From Sphaerolaimus hirsutus (Eukaryota; Nematoda; Chromadorea; Monhysterida; Sphaerolaimidae): 64,000 bases of DNA. Every line of letters begins with the position of its first letter. Position 1 is the first letter of the stretch. Under the pieces are notes generated by a model that saw only the letters and a program-made list of their open reading frames with translations, was not told the origin of the DNA and ran no database searches. The stretch spans positions 25,769,792 to 25,833,791 of the forward strand of contig OZ038456.1 of NCBI GenBank assembly GCA_964036195.1, written 5' to 3'. A program made the translations under genes and the position numbers. Of this stretch, positions 45,840-56,690 are shown piece after piece.

Positions 45840-46400
45840 CATAGTTGTTAAAACGTATTTACTATTACTCTGTCTTTATGGAGACTAGAGTACTGAGTAA
45901 ATACATTTACTGTTCCTCGCGAAAATACCGGTACTCACTGACTCGCGTACTAGTAAAAAAAGTACACAAGTACAGAAAATGTATTTCTAGTGGACAGGAA
46001 ACGTCCCTCTGAAAAAAACCCCGAAAATGACTGACATAAGACATTGTCAATAAATATTGTCGCAATTCGATCAAATACAACACTTAGAAAAAAGCAGAAA
46101 ACATGTATTTGTTTGTCTGTTTTGTCTTTCAAAGTCAAAGAAATTCTAAAAACATCTATTTTGAGCAAATACTGACGTTTACATTTTTTTTAAAACAAAA
46201 ATATCCTTTTTTTTAAAACATTTACTTCAAGAAAAAGATTTCGTTTTTTCATTTTCCTAGAAAAACATTTTACAAGACATCTGACACAGTATCAAAGTAT
46301 TTTAACAAAAGACACTTGACATTTTCTTTACTCAGATGCGAGTAAAAGTAAATACTTTACGTCTACTTTTGAACAAAGCTCAGTACTTTTAACAACTCTG
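45840..46400. mobile_element. MITE of the CAGAGTTGTT family
   Basis: It starts CATAGTTGTTAAAACG and ends TTTTAACAACTCTG. The flanks CGTTTAAT and ATCTTAAT match at about 5 of 8. It is typical of the family, with TTTACTTTTACTC phrases, and lies just upstream of the antisense membrane-protein exons. Confidence 0.65.
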
Positions 46401-47335
46401 ATCTTAATTAGGCTCATAAGGAAATCCATTTGAGCTAATAAAAGAAAATCATAACTTGACAAAATACCGTTTTTTTTGCTAGTTAATAAAAAGAAAAAAT
46501 CGAAAACCGACCAAAACTAAAATGCTAACAGCTCGCATTTTAGCTAGATAATTCAGGTCAATTAATCTAGAAAACCTGGGGAGAAAAAACAGCAAATAGG
46601 GAATTAACAAAATTCTGTCCAGATAAATAGAAAATATTCAACTAAAAGTGACCAAATTCTGCAACTAAAACTGAGCCAAAAGCTCAAGATAAGCAGACTC
46701 ACACTCACTCTTATCATATTTCAGCCAATGCCTCTGGCATAGCTCTGTTGATTACAAGATACCAATTTGCCAGATGTGGCATTTTTGGCTCACACCCAGC
46801 TAACTCAAATGTAAATAATAGCTGGGGGCCGATAAATTATGACGGAACGCGCGCGTTAAAATACGCACGTTCCGGGGGCTTACCACAGATAAAAAGTAAA
46901 ATCAAGAGGCAATTTTTTCAAATTTTGAACGACTTGTCGTATGAAGACGTATGAGCACTCATTTTGTTCGCGCCGACGAGGCGAGTTCAGATCTGTGCTC
47001 CATACATTCATACGACAACTCGTTGACAAATAAGAAATAATTTTCGAAAATTATTTCATCGAATATTTACCATGACAAATAGCCTGTGGTATTGATACAC
47101 TTTTGGTCCACATAGAGGGTACCCCTATGAAGTAACTATTAGTGGTGCTATGTGTCTGCCACCCATTGAATTTATTTCATTTTCATCATTACTGGATTTT
47201 GTATTTATATCACTATTTTACCACTTTCACAATTTAAATTCAAAATTGTTATTACGTGGATCGCATTTTGCACCAAACTGAAGCTTCAAAAATAAGTGAT
47301 TTTGAGAAATTATATATATAAAAATACACCACGAA

Positions 47336-47472
47336 TAGGGTTGGAACGATCTATCGTATTGAATATCGAATGTCGGATATCAACTACTTTTTATATCAAA
47401 CATTAATATCAAATATCAGTTCCAAGAAAATATTGAATATCAATATCAAAAAGTCATATCGCCCCAACCCTA
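47336..47472. mobile_element. Short TAGGGTTGG..GATAT element
   Basis: The 137-bp copy starts TAGGGTTGGAACGATC and ends GCCCCAACCCTA with AATATCGAATATC inside. The flanks ACCACGAA and ACCACAAT match at 6 of 8. Confidence 0.7.
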
Positions 47473-48180
47473 ACCACAATACTTACCACACAAACACAAT
47501 TTCAAATTAGCATACCATTTTGGATTTTCACGCCCACGGCCAAATTAGATTAGTTTCACACAATTTTCAATACCAGCCGTAAATTTTTTTTTCAATTTGC
47601 ATTAGGAATCTCAGCGTTTGCTTTTCTGGTGCGCGTATTGAACACGGGGCCCGTGTTCACCCTTGGCGGGGGGAGATGGGGGAACGTACGGATAATTAGG
47701 ATAATTATTTGCGATTTTATTCAACTTCTGCGCAATTTTCCCCGCTATTTTGCCACCTGCATTCGCATCTAGCTATTCCCTTTTACCTCTCACTCCAAGA
47801 TAAAACTTTCTTTTCACATTTGGTGCCAAACACATCAACCAATTGTATTTTCGCAACCCAGGAAATTACTAAACTATACACGTTACCCGAAACATTTATT
47901 CAATCCAATAAAACCGAACCTATTTTCTGAGCACGCACTACACCCCACGAGGGCCTGAGCATCTCCAGAGATGTCAAACGACGACAATTTGCGTATGTCA
48001 CGGTGTTTAACGTGGTATGCACTTTTTAAGGATACAATGTGTTGTGTAGGCTTCCTCGTTGTTCTTATTCCCGTAATTTACATGCTACACAGAATTTACC
48101 AGCTCCTCAATAAGCTCCCACGTTTCTAATCAGTAATTTTGTTTTGACGTAAAATATTAACAAATTTAGACACCGACGAA

Positions 48181-49836
48181 ATGGCGCTGGCGGCGCATGC
48201 TTCACCAAATGTGGCCGAATCCAACCCGTCGTCAGAAGAAGAACAGGAACGCGCGGCAGTGGATCTCATCGTCAAGGCCAAACAGGACCCAGGACACCAC
48301 CTGCGCCCGATGCAGGTCGCTTATAACACGCTGATCTTGTTTCTGGCCAGTGTGTCCATTGGAGAGGAACAGCGCCAGGAACTGAGACGGATGATAGCTG
48401 CGCTCAGAATAGACACCCTGCTGAAATCCATCGAGATCCAGGGACGCGTAGCTACGGCCGCGGCAACGCGACTCGCGCACGACATGCTGCAGACCTACGC
48501 AAACCAGCCCGTACACACCGAACCAGGAAGCTCAAGCAACAGACATCAGGGAGGTGAGTTGACGCTGGCGCCAGTGCCGCTGACGCAGTCATCCAGAAAC
48601 CAGACAGAACCAGAAACGATCGCCGCGTTAGTTAACGAGATCCAGCCCCGGCAAGTGACGCGAACGCCACGACAGCAAGCCACGGTGACCAGCACAAACG
48701 CCCCGGTCAGGCACGATCTGAGAAAAGCCGCCGTGAGCAACATGTGCTGGAAAATGCGCTCAACGGCACTGCAACGCCGAGTCAACTTCTTCAGTGGAGA
48801 AGCAGACCAGAGCTGGCGCATGTTCATCGAAAACTTCACTACAATGACAAGATCTTTAGACCTAAATGACCAGGAGAAATGTGACCTGCTGCCATCCTTT
48901 CTGACGGGGCTCGCGCTGCACTGTTACGACGAACTGAGCTCGCTCATCCGCTGCGATTGGCCTGAGCTATGCCGCGCCATGAGCCGACGCTTCGACACGG
49001 CCATGAGGCAATCGCTGATGCGCAGTGAACTTGATTCAGCCAGGCAAAACAACCTGCCAATCACGCGGTATGCAACGCACATACATCGTCTGGTGCGGGC
49101 CTTGAATCCGACTGACACGCCAGCTCAAATTGCGCGACGCACCGGGGAAAAAGTCTTTTGCTCAATGACCCCAGAACTTACTGCCCTAGTTCATCTTCAA
49201 TGTCTTCAGCCGCCAGATGATTTCCAGCTCCTGATGGCAGTGCTGGAACGACTCGAGGAATCGGCGATGTGCATGAGAAATGCTAACATGGGATGGAATG
49301 CCGGAAGCAACCAGGTCAATGCGCTAATGCCAATGGCACCGCTGGGCAGTTCCAAAACAGAGGATTTGCCAGTGCATAAGTGGAAGTTACCAGTATCCAA
49401 TGTGCACCAAGTGAATTACTTTGGCAGGACAGCCCCCGCGGCGCCCGATCAGACGAAAGCACCCACGGGCAACCAGTCCAACAGGGGCCGCGACAAGAGG
49501 CGACCCGACTGGCCGCGCACGAAACCTAAGGAAAAGACAGCAAATACGGAAACCGACAAAACGGAAAAACCAAGGGAAAGAACCTCAGAACGCCAATTGG
49601 AGCGCGCAGGACTGGGCTCCGTGCCAATCGCACCGAAACCACGCATGGTGAGGATGGTGCAGCAGGTGCAACAAGAGGACGCGGAAGAGGGATCGGCGTC
49701 GGAACCCGAATCGGACCCCGAGCAATACAACGTGACGGTCCAGAAAGATGATATGTCGGCGCTGATGGCCATGCTGAAAGAGACAAACTCGGGGATGATT
49801 CTGGAAGAAACCCCAGAATCCGCCGACGAAATGTAA
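48181..49836 (+). CDS. gag: Gag (capsid) protein of the giant element
   Basis: This 551-codon frame begins ATGGCGCTGGCGGCG. Residues about 195-370 fit a Ty3-type capsid: VNFFSGEADQSWRMFIENF, then SFLTGLALHCYDELSS, WPELCRAMSRRF and a C-terminal helical half ending LERLEESAMCMRN. Residues about 420-485 are strongly basic (RGRDKRRPDWPRTKPKEK), and the last 55 are acidic. No CCHC zinc knuckle is present, so the basic region probably does the RNA binding. It would assemble the particle. The frame is intact and closed by TAA at 49836. About 260 non-coding bases separate it from the next gene. Confidence 0.82.
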   Translation: MALAAHASPNVAESNPSSEEEQERAAVDLIVKAKQDPGHHLRPMQVAYNTLILFLASVSIGEEQRQELRRMIAALRIDTLLKSIEIQGRVATAAATRLAHDMLQTYANQPVHTEPGSSSNRHQGGELTLAPVPLTQSSRNQTEPETIAALVNEIQPRQVTRTPRQQATVTSTNAPVRHDLRKAAVSNMCWKMRSTALQRRVNFFSGEADQSWRMFIENFTTMTRSLDLNDQEKCDLLPSFLTGLALHCYDELSSLIRCDWPELCRAMSRRFDTAMRQSLMRSELDSARQNNLPITRYATHIHRLVRALNPTDTPAQIARRTGEKVFCSMTPELTALVHLQCLQPPDDFQLLMAVLERLEESAMCMRNANMGWNAGSNQVNALMPMAPLGSSKTEDLPVHKWKLPVSNVHQVNYFGRTAPAAPDQTKAPTGNQSNRGRDKRRPDWPRTKPKEKTANTETDKTEKPRERTSERQLERAGLGSVPIAPKPRMVRMVQQVQQEDAEEGSASEPESDPEQYNVTVQKDDMSALMAMLKETNSGMILEETPESADEM

Positions 49837-50095
49837 ATGCGCGAAAATTCACGGTGATGGTATGTTCAGTTTCTGGTGATGGTAATGATGCTAACCCTAA
49901 CCTAGTCACCGGAGCCTTGGCCCCTGTGGCGAATTGCCTTTTTCTCTGCAAAAAATACCTTCCCCCAACACTTCACATTTTATCCAAAGTGCATACCCCG
50001 TATACAACCCATAATTACTTACAAATTCACCACACAAACAATTTTATCTTTCAGTCAGACCTCCCGCCAAACGCCAGAGAATTTACACAGGGTCA
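49837..50095 (+). other. Spacer between gag and helicase gene
   Basis: It is non-coding. There is no clear frameshift site or internal promoter. How the downstream genes are expressed is not evident. Confidence 0.5.
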
Positions 50096-51223
50096 GTGGA
50101 AGTCGACTTAGCACTCGCCATCATGGCAGAATTGCAACAGAGACAGAGACCAGATGAAGATGTATTCCCACTTAGACCAGAAGTAATTCCAGAACCCACT
50201 GAAGTTAGAAACGAAAATGTGCTAGACCAGTCAATGGTTGGGCACATCGCGGCTACGGCAGGCCCGTCACACGCTGGCCCACCGGGTTCAGTGCGCGGAG
50301 AGCTGGTTGTCGCAGGATTGGAAATCAATCCCAGGGGCCGGGCCAAGCACCCAGCTCCCCCAGGCAATGATAACCGACAGATGGCACTGATTCCATGGAG
50401 TGACCCAACCAGAAGCGGAGTCCTATATGCCGGAAATCGCATGTGTGATGGCAAAATCGATAAATGCCTGCGTATCTCACACGACACGCTGAGCCCAGCC
50501 GAAATCCGAAACCTGCTGACTCAGCTACCTTGGGAGGCGCTGCATGGGACAGAAGCCAGTGTCAGCAGCAATCAAGGAAAATGGGAGCAGCTGCATCTGC
50601 ACACCCCGACCACGCTGCTACAGCACGCGCGGGGTGCGGTTCCCAAATTCCACCTCGCCATCGGCCACTACACCACGTGTTTGGGGTGGAGAGGCTGTGA
50701 GGTGACTATGCTGACCACAGTCACTGGAAAAATGGAAAAGGGCAAAATAGTGCCAGATGTCCTAGTGATGCAAGAACTTCACACTCTGGGACAAGCGCAC
50801 TACGATCAGAATACCCCAGAAATGCACCGTATGACTCAGGAATTCTGGCTCTGTGACAAAACCATGCCGGCAGCAGTGGTGGAGAGCCTACAACATGACC
50901 ACCCGCTTTTCTGGGTCCCTGGCATCAGAATTGGTGAACGCCACGTTCGGCCGATTTTGAAAAGTATCAAATGTGTCAGGAAGTTGGCCGACCTGGCTCC
51001 GCACAGCCCGGTCAGCAGCACAGATCCAGTGCCACTGTTCCAAAAGCTGTTCATCCCATTTGAGGTGCCAAAAGCAGTCAAGGTGCAGGAGCTGGACAGA
51101 CAGAAATTGGCTACCGAAGACGGATTCAATGACCTGACACGTCTGGCCTTTGCGCCAGACGCCCATACGGCGAATGCGCCAGCTTATACTGCAGTAGAGA
51201 AGAAAGAGATCATGCTGGAGTAA
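50096..51223 (+). pseudogene. N-terminal part of the helicase gene (375 codons)
   Basis: The frame starts MEVDLALAIMAELQQRQRPD and ends KKEIMLE at a TAA (51221-51223). The same phase continues without a break into the helicase sequence beyond, so the TAA is one in-frame stop inside a longer gene. It could be a nonsense mutation or, less likely, a readthrough site. No catalytic motif is visible in this part, which is the N-terminal or stalk region upstream of the helicase core. Confidence 0.55.
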
Positions 51224-52548
51224 GAGTACTGGCGAGCCTACCACTTTGCAAAAAATATCCGTACCAAACCAAAGACAGAGCAACTAGCCACCTACGAAGC
51301 AATGGTTGACCTCTGCTACGAATTTGCCGTGGCACAACTAGTTGGCGCCATGTGCTGCACCAGAAAGCAGAAGGCTCCATGGACTGGCGACTTCACAATC
51401 ATAAGAGCCAACGATTACAGTTACATCACATTCATGGTCACGCTCCCTCGGGACCAGAGAACCACATGGACCAACCGCACGCCAGTACGTGTGTTCTTCG
51501 ATGGCCCAAAACTGGAGTTGGCTGGACAAATCTCATCAGTAAAACCACTCAAACAGGGTACTCAGCAGCAAATTGGCATCTCCGTGATGTCAAAGGGAGG
51601 GCTCCAGTACCTAGAATTTCACACCCGACTGAGTCGCAGCAAGATGACGTTCATGGCAAGCACCCAAGGCCAAGACAGCAAAGAGAAGCGGACATGGATA
51701 AAACACGCATCAGCAATCATGAATCCCAGCAAGTCAGCGGCTGAGCTGGAGGTGCTGAGACTTCACCTGCCCAATCAGTCAGAATTGGCCGACAAAGTCC
51801 AGACAGTGACGAGCGACCAAACGGTGTACGAGTACCCAGACACTTTCCCAGAAAACGCAAATGAAAAACAGCGGTCAGGACTAAGTAAACTCAGGACCAA
51901 GTATGCGCGACTCACAGTCCAAGCGGCTGCCGGTTCCGGAAAATCTGCATTCTCGGTCTGGGGAATGGCCGATCACCTAGAATCTGATTGGCAGCGGCAC
52001 GACACAGATCCCCTGGCCACAAAGGTCTTGTTTGTGGCGGCGGATAACGGCGCGACAGACAGAAACCGCGAAGCTGTGGATGACCACATAGAAACCGGTG
52101 GCCCAACCCGAAAACCTTGGAGTCACTACAAAATGAGAGCAACATCTAGGAGCGTTGAACAGAATGAAAAACACCGCGACCACAAAATGGCCCGGGGGTG
52201 CCACTTGGACCGCACCGACCCTGTCCCACTCGAATGGCTAGAGAACATCAAAACTTGCCAAGAAGAAAAAGAAGCATGGACGGCGCGAGAAGACAAGGAA
52301 ATTAGTCAACGTCACCAGGTGCCAGTCCCTGACTATGCGGAGAGTAGAGAGGAGTGACAGTAGCCGAGCCTAATGAGCTCTCTTTCGCTAAAATTGACAT
52401 TTCACCCGGGTTTTGTCCCCCTACTGTACGCTTTGCATGGTCCGGGACCGCCCCAGATCGTAACCGCCACGATTTCCACGGCTCTGTCCAGACTATCTGA
52501 AAGCCGATTCAGCATGCTCATCATTGATGAATCAACCAAAACGTCAAC
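51224..52548 (+). pseudogene. Superfamily-1 helicase, first RecA-like domain
   Basis: In the same phase as the preceding frame, this part has a beta-rich region and then the Walker A motif AAAGSGKSAF (codons at 51923-51949). Further on it has the Upf1-like strand QIVTATIST and motif II LIIDEST (Asp codon 52526). Two more in-frame stops, TGA (52355) and TAG (52361), interrupt it between motifs I and II, and a MITE cuts it just after motif II. The motif set is that of 5'-3' SF1B helicases such as Upf1/DNA2. The role in the element (RNA remodelling or replication) is inference. Confidence 0.72.
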
Positions 52549-52685
52549 CATAATCATTAAACGAAATATTTACATTTACTTGAATGTGCGTATGCTCAAG
52601 TACTAACGTGTTTGCAATTTCCCACCAACACTAAGCACCCTATACTTTACATTTACCCCTTCAAAAAGTACTTTTAATGATTCTG
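52549..52685. mobile_element. MITE interrupting the helicase gene after motif II
   Basis: It starts CATAATCATTAAACG and ends AAAGTACTTTTAATGATTCTG, a degenerate relative of the CAGAGTTGTTAAAAGTAC family. No clear TSD is seen. The helicase frame resumes downstream in another phase. Confidence 0.6.
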
Positions 52686-53246
52686 GTCAAAACTCGAACT
52701 TGGAGAATTGCTGTGCCTCATGAGCGAAAGCGATGGAATCCGGAGGCGCTGCATCGTCCTACTGCTAGGAGATTCCCGACAGCTGGGCAAACCAATTATA
52801 TCACAAACACCCATCACGCGGGCGGTGGAGGCAGTCAACAACGAAAGTGCCCTCGAGAGGATGTGCGCAGTCACAAAGTCGGACGCGAAACTCCGCCTGA
52901 ACCAGATCTACCGCGCTTCTGCAGATCACACCCAGCTAGTCAGTACTCTGATCTACACAGGACAACACTTGATAGCTGCGCCAACGCCAAACACGCTGGA
53001 TGGCTACATGAGCCTGAAGCCACCTGGCTTCCCGTTGCCATACAGGCGCCAGCCGGATGGGACGCGAAAATACGCGCCGGCCATCTACTGGGTGGACGTG
53101 GAGACAAAGCAGGCTACCACAGCAGAAGGGAGGGACCAAACCTTGCGTCACTGCCAACAGACGCGCGACCAGTTCAAGCAGTTTCTATTTTGGTGGTTCC
53201 AGGCCGCTGGCAGCACTGCTTTCGAAAAACTGAGAGTCCCACTAAA
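52686..53246 (+). pseudogene. Helicase gene, segment with motif III
   Basis: The frame contains IVLLLGDSRQLGKP (motif III, Gly-Asp codons 52768-52773) and LRLNQIYRAS, the NxxYR-type motif of Upf1-like helicases. It then has a less conserved stretch to about 53245, where a second MITE starts. Its phase differs from the preceding segment. Confidence 0.7.
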
Positions 53247-53508
53247 AGTTGTTAAAACGCATGTACTTTTACTCGGAAGGTCCGTATGCGCAAATGCCGA
53301 CTAACATATTTATGTACTCTCCCGCGTGCAGAAAACATGATTTAGTATGATAATTGAAAAATTGAAACAAGGATTAAACAAGTTCTCTTTTGATCTTGAG
53401 CACCAAAGGAAATGCTTAACAATTGTTTTCTGCAGGCAAGAAATGAGTATAGAACAAATACTTTACGTTTGCATGTGCAACCCAGTACTTTTCACTTTAA
53501 CAACCCCC
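53247..53508. mobile_element. Second MITE interrupting the helicase gene
   Basis: It starts AGTTGTTAAAACGCATGTAC and ends with AAAGTACTTTTAACAAC-related sequence (53485-53505). The interior is TTTACGTTTGC-type family sequence. Confidence 0.6.
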
Positions 53509-53989
53509 GGTTCTCACCTACTACAAGGATTTTGCCAAAGATTTTGAACACGATGCTGAAATCCTGGCTCGCGAATTCGGCAGCCAGGGCATGCCGAACC
53601 TGGCGAATCTCGTCTCAACTTGTGACATCGCACAGGGCTCTCAAGCTGAGGACATATTGCTGGTCCCAGGCTGGAATCTCAATACCAGATATCAACAACT
53701 CGCCCACCTCACGAATATGCTGCGCCTCTGCGTTGCACTCACCAGACAAAAACGAGCTCTGGTGATTATGTCCGACTTCGAGCCGATCTTCAAACTTTCC
53801 GAAACAACAACCCGATGGCGGCAACTCTTCCAGACAATCTGCACTACGGGCGCATTCGTCATGCGGCCACATCGCGCCGAATTGGCCCGCGAACTTCTGG
53901 AGCTAGGCGAAGTGCCATGCGTAGTGGCAAGCGACCCGAGAGAATTCTTCGGCAAGAATGGTTTGGAGGTTAAGTTATGGAACGTTTGA
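53509..53989 (+). pseudogene. Helicase gene, C-terminal domain
   Basis: The frame opens with a motif IV-like VLTYYKDFAKDFE. It continues with IAQGSQAEDILL (motif V, AQGSE type) and CVALTRQKRALVIM (motif VI, the arginine-finger VALTRA-type motif, codons 53732-53755), and ends at a TGA (53987-53989). All C-terminal motifs are intact, so the break-up of this gene was caused by the upstream stops and MITEs. Confidence 0.75.
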
Positions 53990-54813
53990 GGGATCAATGT
54001 CGCTGCAACCAGCGAGAGCATTGATTTTTCACTCGGCTTACTCGGTGCAAAATACACGTGAATTATAAAAAAATCTAAAAATCACAACCAAAAAAAAAAA
54101 ATAAAATAAAAAAAAATAAATAAAAACAACATACGCAAATTTCAAGAGAAAGGCACCTGCGTATGTATTCTATCACTGGGGGTTGAGATGGTATGTCATG
54201 GGACATTGTCATAAAGAACATTCAAAATTGAATTTCGGTTCACATGCATCTTTGGATTAAATCTTGAATCCAAAAGGAACAAATGGTCAAATGTCATAAG
54301 CCGTATCGGCCCAACCCCAACTTTCATCATTTCCAAACCCGTATTCGTATCCGCTCGTATTTTATTGCATTGCCGTGTACTCATTCAGCAGTTGTAAACA
54401 CGTATTGCGTAATAATTGGACTGCGGAACCCGGACAGACAGAGAAGCTTTGATTGCTCAAAAGTTGCAAACAAGTCTCGATTTGAGAAATTCGGATGCTG
54501 GGTTCCACATGCCACCACTTGAAATTTCACTCACTATGTTCTTGCCATGAAATATCACCTGCAATGTACTCGCATAAGCGTAATTTTATCCACATACATG
54601 TACTTAGAAATTACATTTGAGGTTATCCATAGTAATCCAAGTAATGCATAACTTTACTGAAGAATATTCCCACATTGTATCTGATGCAATCTCCAACATC
54701 TTATGTATCACTACCAAGTGTATGCGTAGAAAGAGCTGGCAAAAGATTTATTCATTCAGAAACGACCTGCTGAAACGGGCCGCAAAAGTTCGCCAAACCC
54801 TATCTACGCAAAA
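53990..54813 (+). other. Spacer between helicase gene and Env-Pol ORF
   Basis: 824 bases with an A-rich run near 54090-54125. There is no gene and no recognisable repeat. Confidence 0.5.
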
Positions 54814-56690
54814 ATGCACCAGATTACATTGTTGTTACTATTATACCATGGTACTATCAATGACGCATTGGACCCTATGATATGCCCTATTGATCGCCCG
54901 GCAACTGTTACTTACGCTATTCCGCGCCACGCTAATTGCCACTATTCAACCACCGCTGAATTTGCGGCTCCAGGCAGACTGAAGCTGCGGCTATATCGGC
55001 ACAACAAACACCAACATGTGACTAGCGCCCACGTCTGCACGAAATGGCAAGAGGTCTACACGAAATACACGAACTTTATGTATACATCGTACCAGAACAT
55101 CACCTACGTGCCGGTCGACGTATCAATCGAAGAATGCAGACGCATGATTGACTACAAATACTGCGCGGCTGATGGCGACCTGAAGCCAGCCGGGATCGGA
55201 CAGCAACGCACTCAATACCCAGCGCCGCGGCTGCCAACGCGCGGAGCGCTTCGATGCTGTAAGCCAATCACCCGCGTCGTAACTCAGTGCGCGGTCCAAC
55301 AAACAACGATCTACCGACAACAGCGCCAAGGGCCACTGCAATCAACATTGGGAATTGACATCAGCAACTGCCGCTATCACGAGGGACTGTGTCCATTGCC
55401 CGACCGACAGCTGCTACTTTGGCAAGCCAACGCTAGCACCGAATGCCAATTTGAACTGTGGAAAGAAGCGGCAGGGACTAGTCTGCAAAAGCAATGGATC
55501 GCGGCAGACAACACCTTGGCGCTGACGTTCATCGAACCCCGAGAAGTCACGGACTGCGGACGACATCTCTATCTTAGTGACCAAGGCTTCGCGGTCGAAA
55601 CAGTCGCCTCGACGGAACACGCCATCGAGCCTCTGACCAATATCACACTCATTCCAGAAGAACGGACTTTATCGGAGGAAGCGGCTGCACGAGCAACATT
55701 GCGACAACTGCATGCTGATCAAACACAAAGATTCTACTTTGACTTTCTGATGACAAACCATTGCCAAATGCTAAGAACCCTGCATGCCCTGTCAGTGGCC
55801 CAACTGCGGGCGGATCCGACAGAAACAACACATGCAATGCTACAACACGAATACCTGGTTGCCAGCAGCTCGAATGACATTGTACAGATCTGGTTCTGCC
55901 AACCACTTGCCAACGGAACCTACCACTTGTTGCCAATGCACCCGGCAGAAGGAAAATGCACCAGACACATCCCTATCGAAGTCCCGTCAGTGGAACCAGG
56001 TCCATTCTTTCTCGACACCGCAACCCACGTCGTGACAAAATGGACATATGAAGTGCCCTGCGCCGAAGTGGATGGACAAATACTACGAATGCATAATGCC
56101 ACTTGGCGTTACGATGCCGCCTCCGGGACACTGCGACAGATACCAGAACTCCCGGAGATGCCTTTGCTGTACCAACATCGACAGAAGACAGAGCCGCATC
56201 CTGGCATCAGCCAACCGATGAGACTACACCCATTTGACGAGCCCAGTGGCTGGGACACACAGAAACAACTAGTCAGTGCTGTACAACGACACCAAGCAGT
56301 CCTGGAGACACTGGGCCTGAAAGAACACCAAACACCAAACAAGAACACACGCGAGATTGCGCAGAATGTTGCCATCACAGGTCTGGCAGAAGCAGGAACA
56401 CATCCATGGCTGAAAGCTTTGGCAGGGATCGCAGTCATTCCGCTGGTTGCGATCTGGATCTTTGTAGCTGTCAAATGCTGCCTGCCAATGGCTATACGAG
56501 CAAAACTGACTCACAACGCCCTGGACATTGCGGTCAAGACAATCAGATGGATATGGCGGCAGGCATCCACACTGGGCAGATGCTTCCAAGCAGTTCAGAG
56601 ATTCCGCGAAAGACACGAGCGGATGCATCAAAGAACAGCAGAGGAAACAATGACATTGCCAGTAACAATGGCCACAGCGGAACCAACACA
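54814..56690 (+). other. Envelope-like glycoprotein region of the polyprotein
   Basis: After the leader ITLLLLLYHG come many cysteines (for example CRRMIDYKYC, RCCKPI, NCRYHEGLC) and five N-glycosylation sequons (NIT, NAS, NIT, NGT, NAT). The membrane segment AGIAVIPLVAIWIFVAVKCC is followed by a basic cytoplasmic tail (RFRERHERMHQR). This is the architecture of a class-I membrane viral glycoprotein. The exact fusion-protein family is not identified; captured glycoproteins of negative-strand RNA viruses are one possibility. No furin-type site is obvious. Confidence 0.65.

Larger units (their letters stand above)
34953..48180 (+). other. 13-kb leader of the giant element
   Basis: Between the tRNA copy and gag the sense strand has only short unconvincing frames. 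The interval holds repeated stem-loop motifs, a hairpin cluster, small TIR elements and at least two antisense spliced genes (annotated separately). 39562-41200 and 46401-47335 contain nothing I can identify. An AATAAA at about 41032 on the plus strand follows a 91-codon frame (40760-41035) of unknown meaning. Confidence 0.6.

Noticed and set aside
51221..52363. Stop-codon reassignment explaining in-frame TAA, TGA and TAG in the helicase
   Set aside because: All three stop codons would have to be read through, while gag, pol and the spliced genes terminate normally. The two MITE insertions already show that the gene is decaying.
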